The translations under genes were made by a program, and so were the position numbers. A stretch of 64,000 nt of DNA, taken from the NCBI GenBank assembly GCA_963703565.1, contig CAVPEW010000068.1:62001-126000 (forward strand), given 5' to 3'. Shown in pieces: positions 44,760 to 53,008 of this stretch. Under the pieces are notes generated by a model. That model saw only the letters and a program-made list of their open reading frames with translations. It did no database searches and was not told the DNA's origin. The stretch is from CAVPEW01 sp963703565. GTDB lineage: Bacteria; Actinomycetota; Acidimicrobiia; Acidimicrobiales; VFJN01. Position 1 is the first letter of the stretch, and each line of letters begins with the position of its first letter.

Positions 44760-47341
44760 GTGACGGCACGCGTCCCCCACGATCCCCAGCCCGGCGACGA
44801 CCGGGTCGGCGCCACCCCCCGGGAGGCACCCGCCTCGGGGGAGCCCAGCGCCTCTCGGGGGCTGACGGTCGCCGACGCCGCCGCGCGGCTGGTGCGCGAC
44901 GGGCCGAACGTGATCGTTCCCGAGCTGCGCGGCCACCGACTGGCGCGGCTGCTCGGTCCGCTGGCCGACCCGATGGTCGCACTGCTGCTCGTGGCCGCCC
45001 CCACCTACCTGTTGATCGGCGAGACCACCGATGCCGTCGTGGCCTTCGTAGCCCTGGGCCCGATCGTGGCCGTCGGATGGCTCCTCGAAGCCCGCGCCGA
45101 GCACACCCTGGAACGACTGCGCCGCCTCGCCGCCCCCACGGCCAGGGTGATCCGCGACGGTCTCGAGCACTCGATCCCGGTCGAAGAGGTCGTCGGGGAC
45201 GACCTGATCGTGGTGCAGGAGGGTGACGTGGTCCCCGCGGACGCCGCCCTGGCCGAGCTGACCCAGCTGCTCGTCGACGAGTCCAGCCTGACCGGCGAGT
45301 CGTTCCCGGTGGCCAAGCAGCTCGGCGAGGGCGAGGCGGCGACGGTGTGGGCAGGCACGACCGTGCTGTCGGGCAGGGCGACGGCCGAGGTGACCGCCAC
45401 CGGCGGGGCGACGCGCTACGGGCGCATCGGGTCGCTGGTGGCCGCCGCACGGCCGCCGCGGACCCCCCTCCAGCTCGCCCTCGCCCGCCTGGTGAGGGCC
45501 CTCGCTGTGGTGGCAGCGGTCTTCTGTGCCGGGGTCGTGCTCGCAGAGCTGGTCCGCGGGGACGGCCTGGGTGAAGCGGTGATCGCAGGGGTCAGCCTCG
45601 CCATCGCAGCCATCCCCGAAGAGTTCTCGATGATCTACACGCTGTACCTCTCGCTCGGGGCCTGGCGGCTCGCCCAGCAACGCGCCCTGGTCCGGCGCCT
45701 CCCCAGCGTGGAGACCCTCGGCTCGACCACGGTCATATGCACCGACAAGACCGGCACCCTCACCCAGAACCGGTTGGCCCTGGCAGGGGTGTGGGTCTCC
45801 GGGAGCGGCCGGGACGCCGACCACGGCGGTGCCTCGCTCCGAGAGGCCGAGCTCCTCGAGGCTGCCGTGCTGGCCTGCGAGCTTCCCGACGTTCGACCCG
45901 CTCGAGGTCGCCATCGTCGACCATGCTCGGCAACACGGCATCGATGTGGACGCCCTGAACCGCGCCTCACTGCTGCGCGACTGGCCCTTCGACCCTCACG
46001 ACAGGTACCTCACCCACGTGTGGCGACCGGCCGAGCCCGACGAGCCGGCACGAGCCGCCGCCAAGGGGGCTCTGGAGGGCATCCTGGCCCGCACCGGGCC
46101 CTCGCCGGAGCTTCGCCACGCGGTGTCGGAGGCGAACGGCGCTCTCACCGCCGAAGGGATGCGCGTCCTGGCCGTCGCCGGCGGTCCGGCTCCTGCGGAG
46201 CCCACGGACCGCTCCACCGACGAGGCGGGGCTCCGCCTGCTCGGGCTGCTCGCGTTCAGCGACCCGGTTCGCGAGGGAGTCGGCGACGCGCTGGCCGAAT
46301 GCCGCGCCGCGGGGATCAGGGTCGTGATGGTCACCGGCGACCACCCCGCCACGGCGCACGCCATCGCCGAGGGACTGGACCTGCCCCATCACAGCAACGG
46401 CACCGACCTGATCGCGACCGGCGACGACCTCGACGCCGCCGACGACTCCCGGCTCGACGAGCTGGCCGGGACGGCGAACGTGTTCGCACGGGTCCGCCCG
46501 GAGCACAAGCACCTCCTGGTCGGCGCCCTGCGCAAGCGGGGCGAGGTCGTGGCCATGACCGGCGACGGGATCAACGACGCTCCCGCCCTGCGCGACGCCG
46601 ACATCGGCGTGGCGATGGGTCAGCGCGGCACGGAGGTGGCTCGCGAGTCCGCGTCGCTGGTCCTGCTCGACGACAACTTCGCCACCATCGTGAGCGCCGT
46701 GCGAGACGGACGCCGGATCTTCGACAACCTCACCCGCGCCTTCGCCTACCTCATCGCGTTCCACCCGCCGCTGCTGCTCGGCGCCCTCGTCATCCCCCTG
46801 CTGGGCAAGCCGCTGCTCCTGTTGCCCGTGCACCTGGTGGTCCTCGAGCTTCGTGTTGCACCCGGTCGTGTCGCTCGTGTTCCAGGCCGAGCCGGCCGAC
46901 CCCGACGTGATGCGGCGCCCCCCGCGCCCGGTCGGCGATGCGCTCCGGTTCCGCACCCTCGCCCGACCCTACGCCGTGGGGCTGTTGCTGGCAGCAGTGC
47001 TGGTGTGCGCCTACCTCGTGGCGCTGCCGCGTTGGGGGGAGGAACAGGCCCGCGCGCTCGGCTTCGCGACCCTCCTCGCCAGCCAGCCGATCCTCCTGCT
47101 GAGCATGCGCAGCCCCGACCGGCCCCTGTGGGCCAGCGGCAGGCGCTGGACCCGCACCCTGGTGGTGGTCGTCGCCGCCATCGCCGCGATCACCGTCGGC
47201 ACCGTCTACCTCGAACCCGTCGCCGAGCTGTTGCACATCGAACCGTTCGCGGCCCCGTGGTGGGCGGCGGTGCTGGGGGGCGCCTCGTCCATCCTTCCCC
47301 TCGAGCTGCTCAAGACCACGCCGGCGCCCAGCCCTGGCTAG
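44760..47341 (+). CDS. P-type cation ATPase 1 (two frame breaks, near 45881 and 46848)
   Basis: Repaired, this is an 861-residue P-type ATPase of the P2 group. It shows the actuator LVDESSLTGESFPV, the M4 motif AIPEEFSMIYTLYL, the phosphorylation loop VICTDKTGTLTQN (Asp near 328), MVTGDHPATA and MTGDGINDAPALRDADIGVAMG, then the C-terminal helices. The frame moves by +1 twice: at GAGCTTCCC near 45881 and GAGCTTCGTG near 46848. Reading GAGCGCTTC at each gives ACERFPTFDPLEVAI and LERFVLHPVVSLVF, as in the family. The ion is unknown; M4 has PEEF rather than the PEGL of calcium pumps. GTG 44760 is the preferred start. It ends overlapping the convergent second ATPase by four bases. Confidence 0.85.
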
Positions 47342-49929
47342 GACCTACGGGCCACGAGGCGCGCCAGCACCAGCTTGTAGGAGGCATCAGCGGCGAGCAC
47401 CGCAGGGGCGGTGGCCAGCGCCAGCACGAACGGCCACGGATCGGGCGGGGCCTGGTCCAACGCGTCGGCCAGAGGACCCAGGAACAAGAACCCGGCCAGC
47501 GCGGCCAGCTCGACCGCCACCGCCGCCACCAGGAGGCGATTGGACATCCAGCCCAGGCGCCACGGTGGCCGGCGCGCGCTCCGACAGGCGAAGGCGTTCG
47601 CCATCTGCCCGAACACGACGGCAGAGAAGGCCGCACCCGAGGCGGCAGCCAGCGTCGATGTCGCGGGATCCCCGTCGCCCAGACGCCAACCGGCCAGGAG
47701 GAGCGCCACGGTGAAGGTGGTCATCTCCACGAGCGCCTCGGCAGGACCCAGCACCCCGAAGACCCTCACCAGCAGCGGCCGGTCGATGAGGTGGCGCCCG
47801 CTCGGCGAGCGCTCGAGCACGTCCTGGGCGGGCGGTTCGCCGCCGAGCGCCAGAGCGGGCAGCAGATCGGTCCCGATGTCGAGGGCGAGGATCTGCAACA
47901 CACCGAGGGCGAGGGGAAACCGGCCCCCCGACAGGGCCCACACGACGAAGGGGGTCAGCTCGGCCACGTTGTCGGTGAGGTGGTAGCTGAGGAACCGGCG
48001 GATGTTGGAGAAGGTGGCGCGGCCCTCGGCGATGGCCGCGACGATGGTGGCGAAGTCGTCGTCGAGCAGCACCAGATCTGCGGCCTCGCGGGCCACGTCG
48101 GTGCCCCCCAGACCCATCGCCACGCCGATGTCGGCCTCCTGCAGGGCAGGGCCGTCGTTGACCCCGTCGCCGGTCATCGCCACCACGTGCCCGCGTGCCT
48201 GCAACACACGGGCGATGCGGAGCTTGTCCTCGGGGGCGACCCTGGCCACCACCACGCCGTCGTGGTCGACGAGCTCGCCGAGCTCGTCGTCGTCGAGGGG
48301 CAGGTGGGCTCCCTCGACCACGACTGCCTCCTCGCCGGCGAGCCCGATCTCCGAGGCGATGCCCAGGGCGGTCGCCGGGTGATCCCCGGTCACCATCGCC
48401 ACACGGACCCCCGCCTGCCGGCAAGCCTCCACGGCGGCGCGGGCGCCGGGGCGGGGCGGGTCCTCGATGCCGACCAGGCCCAGCAGCTCGAGGTCGACCT
48501 CCGACGACACCGACAAGGTCTCGCCCCCGGGGACCAGATCGCGGACCGCCACCGCCAGCACGCGCAGCCCCCGGGCCGCCAGCCGATCGAGAGCCTCGTA
48601 GGCGGCGCCGGTCTCGCCAGCCCGGGTGGCGGTGCAACACGGAAGCACCGACTCGGGCGCCCCCTTGACCAGCAGCTGACCGTCCACGGCGACCGACATC
48701 CGCCGGCGGCGCGGGTCGAAGGGGACCTGGCCCTCCGCCGGGTTGGTCCGCTCCTCGGCCTCGACATCGACGCCGACGCGCCGGGCCAGTGCGTGCAGCG
48801 CAGCCTCCATCGGGTCACCTCGGGGCACCCAGGCGTCGTCATGGCGCACCACGCGGCCCGATGAGCACCTCACCGCAGCCAGCGCCAGGCGGGCCAACCC
48901 CGATCTCACCGGGTCCGTCGCCTCGATCCGCGCCTCGGGCCCATATCCCGCTCCGTCGACCACCGCCGTGCCGGTCGGTGTCCACACCTCGACCACCGAC
49001 ATCTCGTTCCGTGTGAGGGTGCCGGTCTTGTCGGTGCACACGAAGGTGGTCGAGCCGAGGGTCTCGACCGCCTCGAGGCGGCGGACCAGGGCGTGGCGGT
49101 CGGCCATCCTCTGCGCACCTCGGGCCAGCGACAAGGTCACGGTTGGCAACAGGCCCTCGGGGACCAGCGCCACGGTGACGCCCACGGCGAGCAGGAGCCC
49201 GTCGCGAGCGCCGATGCCCACGATGACGGCGACGACGAAGAACGTGCCGCCGGCCCCGACGGCGATGCCGGTCACCGCCCGCACGACCCGGCGCAGCTCC
49301 AGGGTGAGCGGGCTCACCGGGCGGGCGGCCTGCTGGGTCAGAGTCACGATCCCCGCGAAGCGCGTCGCCGCGCCGGTGGCGACCACCTGCGCCTCTGCAA
49401 CACCCTCGACCACGAAGGTGCCCGCCGAGATGGCGTCGCCTTCGCCGGGCTGCTCGGGAACGCTCTCACCGGTGAGGGTCGACGTGTCCATCGACAGGCC
49501 CCGCGCCGTGACCAGGCGCAGATCTGCGGACACCCGGTCGCCGGCCTCGAGCAGCACGACGTCGCCAACCACCAGATCGGCGACGTCGACCTCGACGACG
49601 ACGCCGTCGCGACGCACCCTGGCCCGCTGCGGGAGCATCGAACGGAGCCTGGCTGCCGCCCGATCGGCACGGAACTCCTGGGCGAACACGAACAGGCCGT
49701 TCACCACGACCACTGCCACGATGGCTGCGGCCAGCTCGGGCATCCCGCCCAGCGCCGCCAGAGCCGCCGCAGCCCACAGCATGGCCGCGAAGAAGTGCGT
49801 GAACTGCGCAGCGAGGTGGCGCCAACGCCCCGCCGAGCGAGCGGCGGGGATGACGTTGGGTCCGTCGTGGGCCAGCCTGGCGGCGGCCTCGACCCTGCTC
49901 AGCCCCGCGCCGGACCCATCGGGGTGCAT
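47338..49929 (-). CDS. P-type cation ATPase 2 (CtpF-like)
   Basis: The 863-residue pump has SMDTSTLTGESVPEQ, the M4 motif VALVPEGLLPTVTLSLARG of calcium-type P2A ATPases, FVCTDKTGTLTRNEMSV (Asp near 297), VKGAPESVL, MVTGDHPATALGI and MTGDGVNDGPALQEADIGVA. The DosR regulon of M. tuberculosis includes the P2 ATPase CtpF, and here the gene starts 20 bp after devR on the same strand, so both are likely co-transcribed. It would export Ca2+, Mn2+ or similar ions. No frame break is seen in this copy. Confidence 0.9.
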   Translation of the reverse strand: MHPDGSGAGLSRVEAAARLAHDGPNVIPAARSAGRWRHLAAQFTHFFAAMLWAAAALAALGGMPELAAAIVAVVVVNGLFVFAQEFRADRAAARLRSMLPQRARVRRDGVVVEVDVADLVVGDVVLLEAGDRVSADLRLVTARGLSMDTSTLTGESVPEQPGEGDAISAGTFVVEGVAEAQVVATGAATRFAGIVTLTQQAARPVSPLTLELRRVVRAVTGIAVGAGGTFFVVAVIVGIGARDGLLLAVGVTVALVPEGLLPTVTLSLARGAQRMADRHALVRRLEAVETLGSTTFVCTDKTGTLTRNEMSVVEVWTPTGTAVVDGAGYGPEARIEATDPVRSGLARLALAAVRCSSGRVVRHDDAWVPRGDPMEAALHALARRVGVDVEAEERTNPAEGQVPFDPRRRRMSVAVDGQLLVKGAPESVLPCCTATRAGETGAAYEALDRLAARGLRVLAVAVRDLVPGGETLSVSSEVDLELLGLVGIEDPPRPGARAAVEACRQAGVRVAMVTGDHPATALGIASEIGLAGEEAVVVEGAHLPLDDDELGELVDHDGVVVARVAPEDKLRIARVLQARGHVVAMTGDGVNDGPALQEADIGVAMGLGGTDVAREAADLVLLDDDFATIVAAIAEGRATFSNIRRFLSYHLTDNVAELTPFVVWALSGGRFPLALGVLQILALDIGTDLLPALALGGEPPAQDVLERSPSGRHLIDRPLLVRVFGVLGPAEALVEMTTFTVALLLAGWRLGDGDPATSTLAAASGAAFSAVVFGQMANAFACRSARRPPWRLGWMSNRLLVAAVAVELAALAGFLFLGPLADALDQAPPDPWPFVLALATAPAVLAADASYKLVLARLVARRS

Positions 49930-49948
49930 GCCGACGATCCCGCCCCCG

Positions 49949-50599
49949 TCACCCGCGCCGGTCGTGCCGGCGGCGCTCGGCCAGCCGGGCGGCGTACGCC
50001 GCCGCCTCGGCGCGCCGGCTCATCCCCAGCTTGGCCAGCAGGTTCGACACGTAGTTCTTCACGGTCTTCTCGGCCAGGTGCATCCGCTCGCCGATCTGAC
50101 GGTTGGTCAGACCGTCGGCGATGAGCTCGAGGATCCGGCGCTCCTGCCCGGTGAGCCCGGAGAGCTCCTCGTCGCCCGGAAGCCGTCGGAGCCGCTCCAT
50201 GAGGCGGGCCGTGACGCCAGGATCGAGCAGCGGCTCACCGGCGGCCGCCCTGCGCACCTGCGACACCAGATCGGCACCGCGGACCTGCTTGAGCACGAAG
50301 CCCGCCGCGCCCGCCAGGACCGCGGCGAGCAGGGCATCGTCGTCGGCGAAGGAGGTCAGCACCAGACAGACGGTGTCGGGCTGTCGGGAGCGGATCTCAC
50401 GGCAGATCTCGACCCCGTCTCCGTCGGGTAGCCGGACGTCGAGCACGGCGACGTCGGGCGCGACGGCGGGGATGCGGGCAAGGGCCTGCGCGGCCGTCTC
50501 CGCCTCACCGACCACCTGCATGTCGGGTTCGGCCTCGAGCAGCTCGCGCACGCCGCGCCGCACGACCTCGTGGTCGTCGAGCAGGAACAAGCGCACCAC
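49949..50599 (-). CDS. devR: DevR/DosR-type NarL-family response regulator
   Basis: The 216-residue regulator aligns closely with mycobacterial DosR. Receiver: Asp8, Asp9, phospho-acceptor Asp54 in VLDVRLPDG, Thr82 in LTS and Lys104 in FVLK. Output domain: LTGQERRILELIADGLTNRQ and the recognition helix EKTVKNYVSNLLAKLGM, with Lys178, Lys181 and Asn182 at the positions that touch the DosR box. It should turn on the dormancy genes around it by binding the GGG(A/C)C-N4-GNCCC sites. The sensor kinase is divergent, 68 bp away, and no box lies in that gap. Confidence 0.92.
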   Translation of the reverse strand: MVRLFLLDDHEVVRRGVRELLEAEPDMQVVGEAETAAQALARIPAVAPDVAVLDVRLPDGDGVEICREIRSRQPDTVCLVLTSFADDDALLAAVLAGAAGFVLKQVRGADLVSQVRRAAAGEPLLDPGVTARLMERLRRLPGDEELSGLTGQERRILELIADGLTNRQIGERMHLAEKTVKNYVSNLLAKLGMSRRAEAAAYAARLAERRRHDRRG

Positions 50600-50667
50600 C
50601 GACAGTCATTGTCGCGCCGAGTCGAGGTGGCAGCGCCCACCCGGGCCACCAGCGATACTGGACAGCC

Positions 50668-51848
50668 ATGATCGAGAGTGCCGGACCCCGACAACTCAAC
50701 CAGCTCCTCGACGCCGTGCAGGCGGTGAGCCTCCGGGCTCGATCTCGACGACCTCCTGCGCCGGATCGTCGACTCCGCGACGGCGCTCGTCGACTCCCGC
50801 TACGGAGCTTCTCGGCGTGCTCGACGACACGGGCTCGCGCCTCGCGCAGTTCCTCACGGTGGGCGTCGACGACGACACCGTGCGTTCCATCGGCCACCCA
50901 CCCGAAGGCCACGGGATCCTCGGCCTGCTGATCGTCGACGCCAGGCCGCTTCGCCTGCCCAACCTGACCGAGCACCCCGACAGCTACGGCTTTCCCGCCA
51001 ACCACCCCCCGATGCGATCGTTCCTCGGGGTGCCCATCCGCGTCGGCGGCCGTGTGTTCGGCAGCCTCTACCTGACCGAGAAGAACGGCGAAGACGTCTT
51101 CAGCGACATCGACGAGGAGCTCGTCGTGGCCCTGGCCGGAGCAGCCGGTATCGCCATAGAGAACACCCGCCTGCACGCTCGGGTGGGCGAGCTCGCGCTG
51201 CGCGAGGACCGGGAGCGGATCGCCCGCGATCTGCACGACACCGTGGTTCAGCGGCTCTTCGCCACCGGGCTGTCGCTGCAGGGCACGATGGGGATGATCC
51301 ACTCCGACCCCGACTCCGCCGGTGCGCGCATCGAGGCGGCCATAGACGAGCTCGACCTGACGGTGAAGCACATCCGCTCCGCCATCTTCGGGCTCCAGTC
51401 GACGGGGCCCGTGCCGGAGTCCCTGCGCGGCCAGGTGCTCGACCTGTGCCGCGAGACGACCCAGCTGCTCGGCTTCGAGCCCCAGGTGCTCTTCGACGGA
51501 CCGCTGGACACGCTCACGTCCGAGGAGGTCTCCGCCGACCTCACGGCAACGCTGCACGAGGCGCTGACCAACGTCGCCCGGCACGCCCGAGCCAGCCGGG
51601 TCGACGTGGAGGTCACCGCCGACGACGACCAGATCTTGCTGCGGGTGCGTGACGACGGCATCGGCCCGCCCGCCGGTGACGTCCCCCACGGCAACGGCCT
51701 GGCCAACATGGCGGTACGCGCCCAGCGCCACGGGGGGGACTTCTCCCTTGGTCACGGTCCCTCCACCGGCAGCGTGGTGGAATGGCGGGTGCCGATCAAA
51801 CCGGTCGAGCCCCCGGTCGCTCGAACCCCAAAGCGGTCACCGCGATGA
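50668..51848 (+). CDS. devS: DevS-type GAF sensor histidine kinase (two frame breaks near 50730 and 50807)
   Basis: Repaired, this is a kinase of about 394 residues with one GAF domain (about 25-165; LDDLLRRIVDSATALVDSRY, LGVPIRVGGRVFGSLYLTEK), a HisKA_3 helix with ERIARDLHDTVVQRLFATGL (phospho-His near 190) and an HATPase domain (LHEALTNVARHARAS, VRDDGIGPP, GNGLANMAVRAQRHGG). M. tuberculosis DosS has two GAF domains; this one has a single GAF, so haem binding is unproven. Frame breaks occur at GAGCCTCC (near 50730) and GGAGCTTC (near 50807); restoring GCGC at each gives VSASGLDLDD and YGALLGVLDD. It is the probable partner of DevR. Confidence 0.85.
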
Positions 51849-51863
51849 GGCTGCCCCAGGCGC

Positions 51864-52292
51864 CTAGCCGGCCGGGTCCGCGCCCCACTCGGCACGCCGG
51901 CGGCCCGAGATGATCTCGGTCGAGATGGCGATCACCGCACAAGGGGCCCCCGGCTCCCAGGGCGATCCGGCCGGATGGACCGGCCCGCCCCGCTCCGACC
52001 GTTCGTCGACCAGTCGGGCCACGCCGGTGAGCGTCACGCTCCAGCCGGTGCCCGCGACCGAGTCGAGCTCGTCCGCCTCGAACGCCACCACCGTCCCCGG
52101 GGTGGCCGTCGCGAGCTTCGAGCCGACGGTGGTCCGCACCACCACCTGTTCTCCCTCGAGTCGGTAGGCCACCGGCAGGATGGTCGGCAGGGCCCCCCAC
52201 GAAGCACCGATTCGCCCAAGGCGGGCCGTGCCGAGCAGGCGCAGGCACTCGAGGCGGTCGAGAACTTCTAGCCCGCTGCGGTCCAGCTCCAC
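51864..52292 (-). CDS. Pyridoxamine 5'-phosphate oxidase-like flavin protein
   Basis: The 142-residue protein has the split-barrel pattern of the PPOX family: LECLRLLGTARLGRIGASWG, TILPVAYRLEGEQVVVRTT, GSKLATATPGTVVAFEADEL, and WSVTLTGVARLV. Members bind flavin, F420 or haem. Several such proteins belong to the M. tuberculosis DosR regulon. The start is GTG 52292. An imperfect DosR-type box is 80-95 bp upstream. Confidence 0.82.
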   Translation of the reverse strand: MELDRSGLEVLDRLECLRLLGTARLGRIGASWGALPTILPVAYRLEGEQVVVRTTVGSKLATATPGTVVAFEADELDSVAGTGWSVTLTGVARLVDERSERGGPVHPAGSPWEPGAPCAVIAISTEIISGRRRAEWGADPAG

Positions 52293-52373
52293 GGCGTCAT
52301 GATCGACCCACAGCGCCCGCTGCGACAGGGCCGAACGGCACCCATGACCAGGACCCGACGTGGCTCTGCGGAG

Positions 52374-52387
52374 GTGCCGAAGGGCCC
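52374..52387. promoter_or_regulatory. Imperfect DosR-type box GTGCCGAAGGGCCC
   Basis: One mismatch to GGG(A/C)C-N4-GNCCC. It lies 43 bp (centre) before the plus-strand gene at 52424, with a further related stretch AGGGCCGAACGGCACCC at 52327-52343, in the divergent gap to the PPOX gene. Confidence 0.4.
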
Positions 52388-52423
52388 TAGGCCAGAGGCG
52401 TCCGATGGCCCAGGATCACCGTC

Positions 52424-52969
52424 ATGCGGCGCCAGATCGAAGCCTGGACCAAGCTGCGGGCTCCCATCGAGCAGGCCCGCGAGGTGCTCGCCAACCAGCC
52501 CGAATGCCTCTTCGGCGACAGTTGCCGGCCCGAGGACCGCAAGGCGCGGCGCTACCCGACCAGTCTCGAGGTCGCCCGTGGGCAGGGCGGCGTCCATCAC
52601 GAGGTGGTGGTCGAGGCAGGCTTCCCCGACACCGTCGCCGGTCGCCTCGTGCTGCCGATCCGCTGGGCGGCACCAGGGCGAGGCCATCTCCTGCCGAGCT
52701 TCGATGGTGCCATCGAGATCGAAGACGACGCAGTGCAGAGCCGCCTGGGTCTGCGGGGCACCTACGGGCTGCCCCTCGGCGTGCTCGGACGCTTCGGCGA
52801 CAGCGTTGCCGGGCGAAGGATCGCCCAGCAGTCTCTGGCCTCCTTCGTCGAGCAGGTCGCCCGGCGCCTCGACGCCGAGGTGGACCGGCGCAACGCGATC
52901 ACACCGCGGAACCTGTCCGTCTACCAGGTCGATCTGCGCGAGATCGGCCCGGAGAACTACCTCGGCTGA
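52424..52969 (+). CDS. Conserved hypothetical protein, possible SRPBCC-like fold
   Basis: The 181-residue protein is not recognised with confidence. It contains a Cys pair (NQPECLFGDSC), alternating strands (VHHEVVVEAGF, GRLVLPIRWAA, SFDGAIEIED) and a long C-terminal helix (QQSLASFVEQVARRLDAEVD), a layout like SRPBCC/polyketide-cyclase proteins. Its place between imperfect DosR-type boxes and dormancy genes suggests the same regulon. ATG 52424 has no clear ribosome site. Confidence 0.6.
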   Translation: MRRQIEAWTKLRAPIEQAREVLANQPECLFGDSCRPEDRKARRYPTSLEVARGQGGVHHEVVVEAGFPDTVAGRLVLPIRWAAPGRGHLLPSFDGAIEIEDDAVQSRLGLRGTYGLPLGVLGRFGDSVAGRRIAQQSLASFVEQVARRLDAEVDRRNAITPRNLSVYQVDLREIGPENYLG

Positions 52970-53008
52970 CATCCCGACGCCTCGTCGCCGGCCGCGGGAC
53001 CTGCGCTC

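Noticed and set aside
44760..47341. Programmed frameshifting in the P-type ATPase or kinase genes
   Set aside because: There are no slippery heptamers or pseudoknots, and seven breaks across unrelated genes fit loss of GC from GCGC, which fits error better than recoding.
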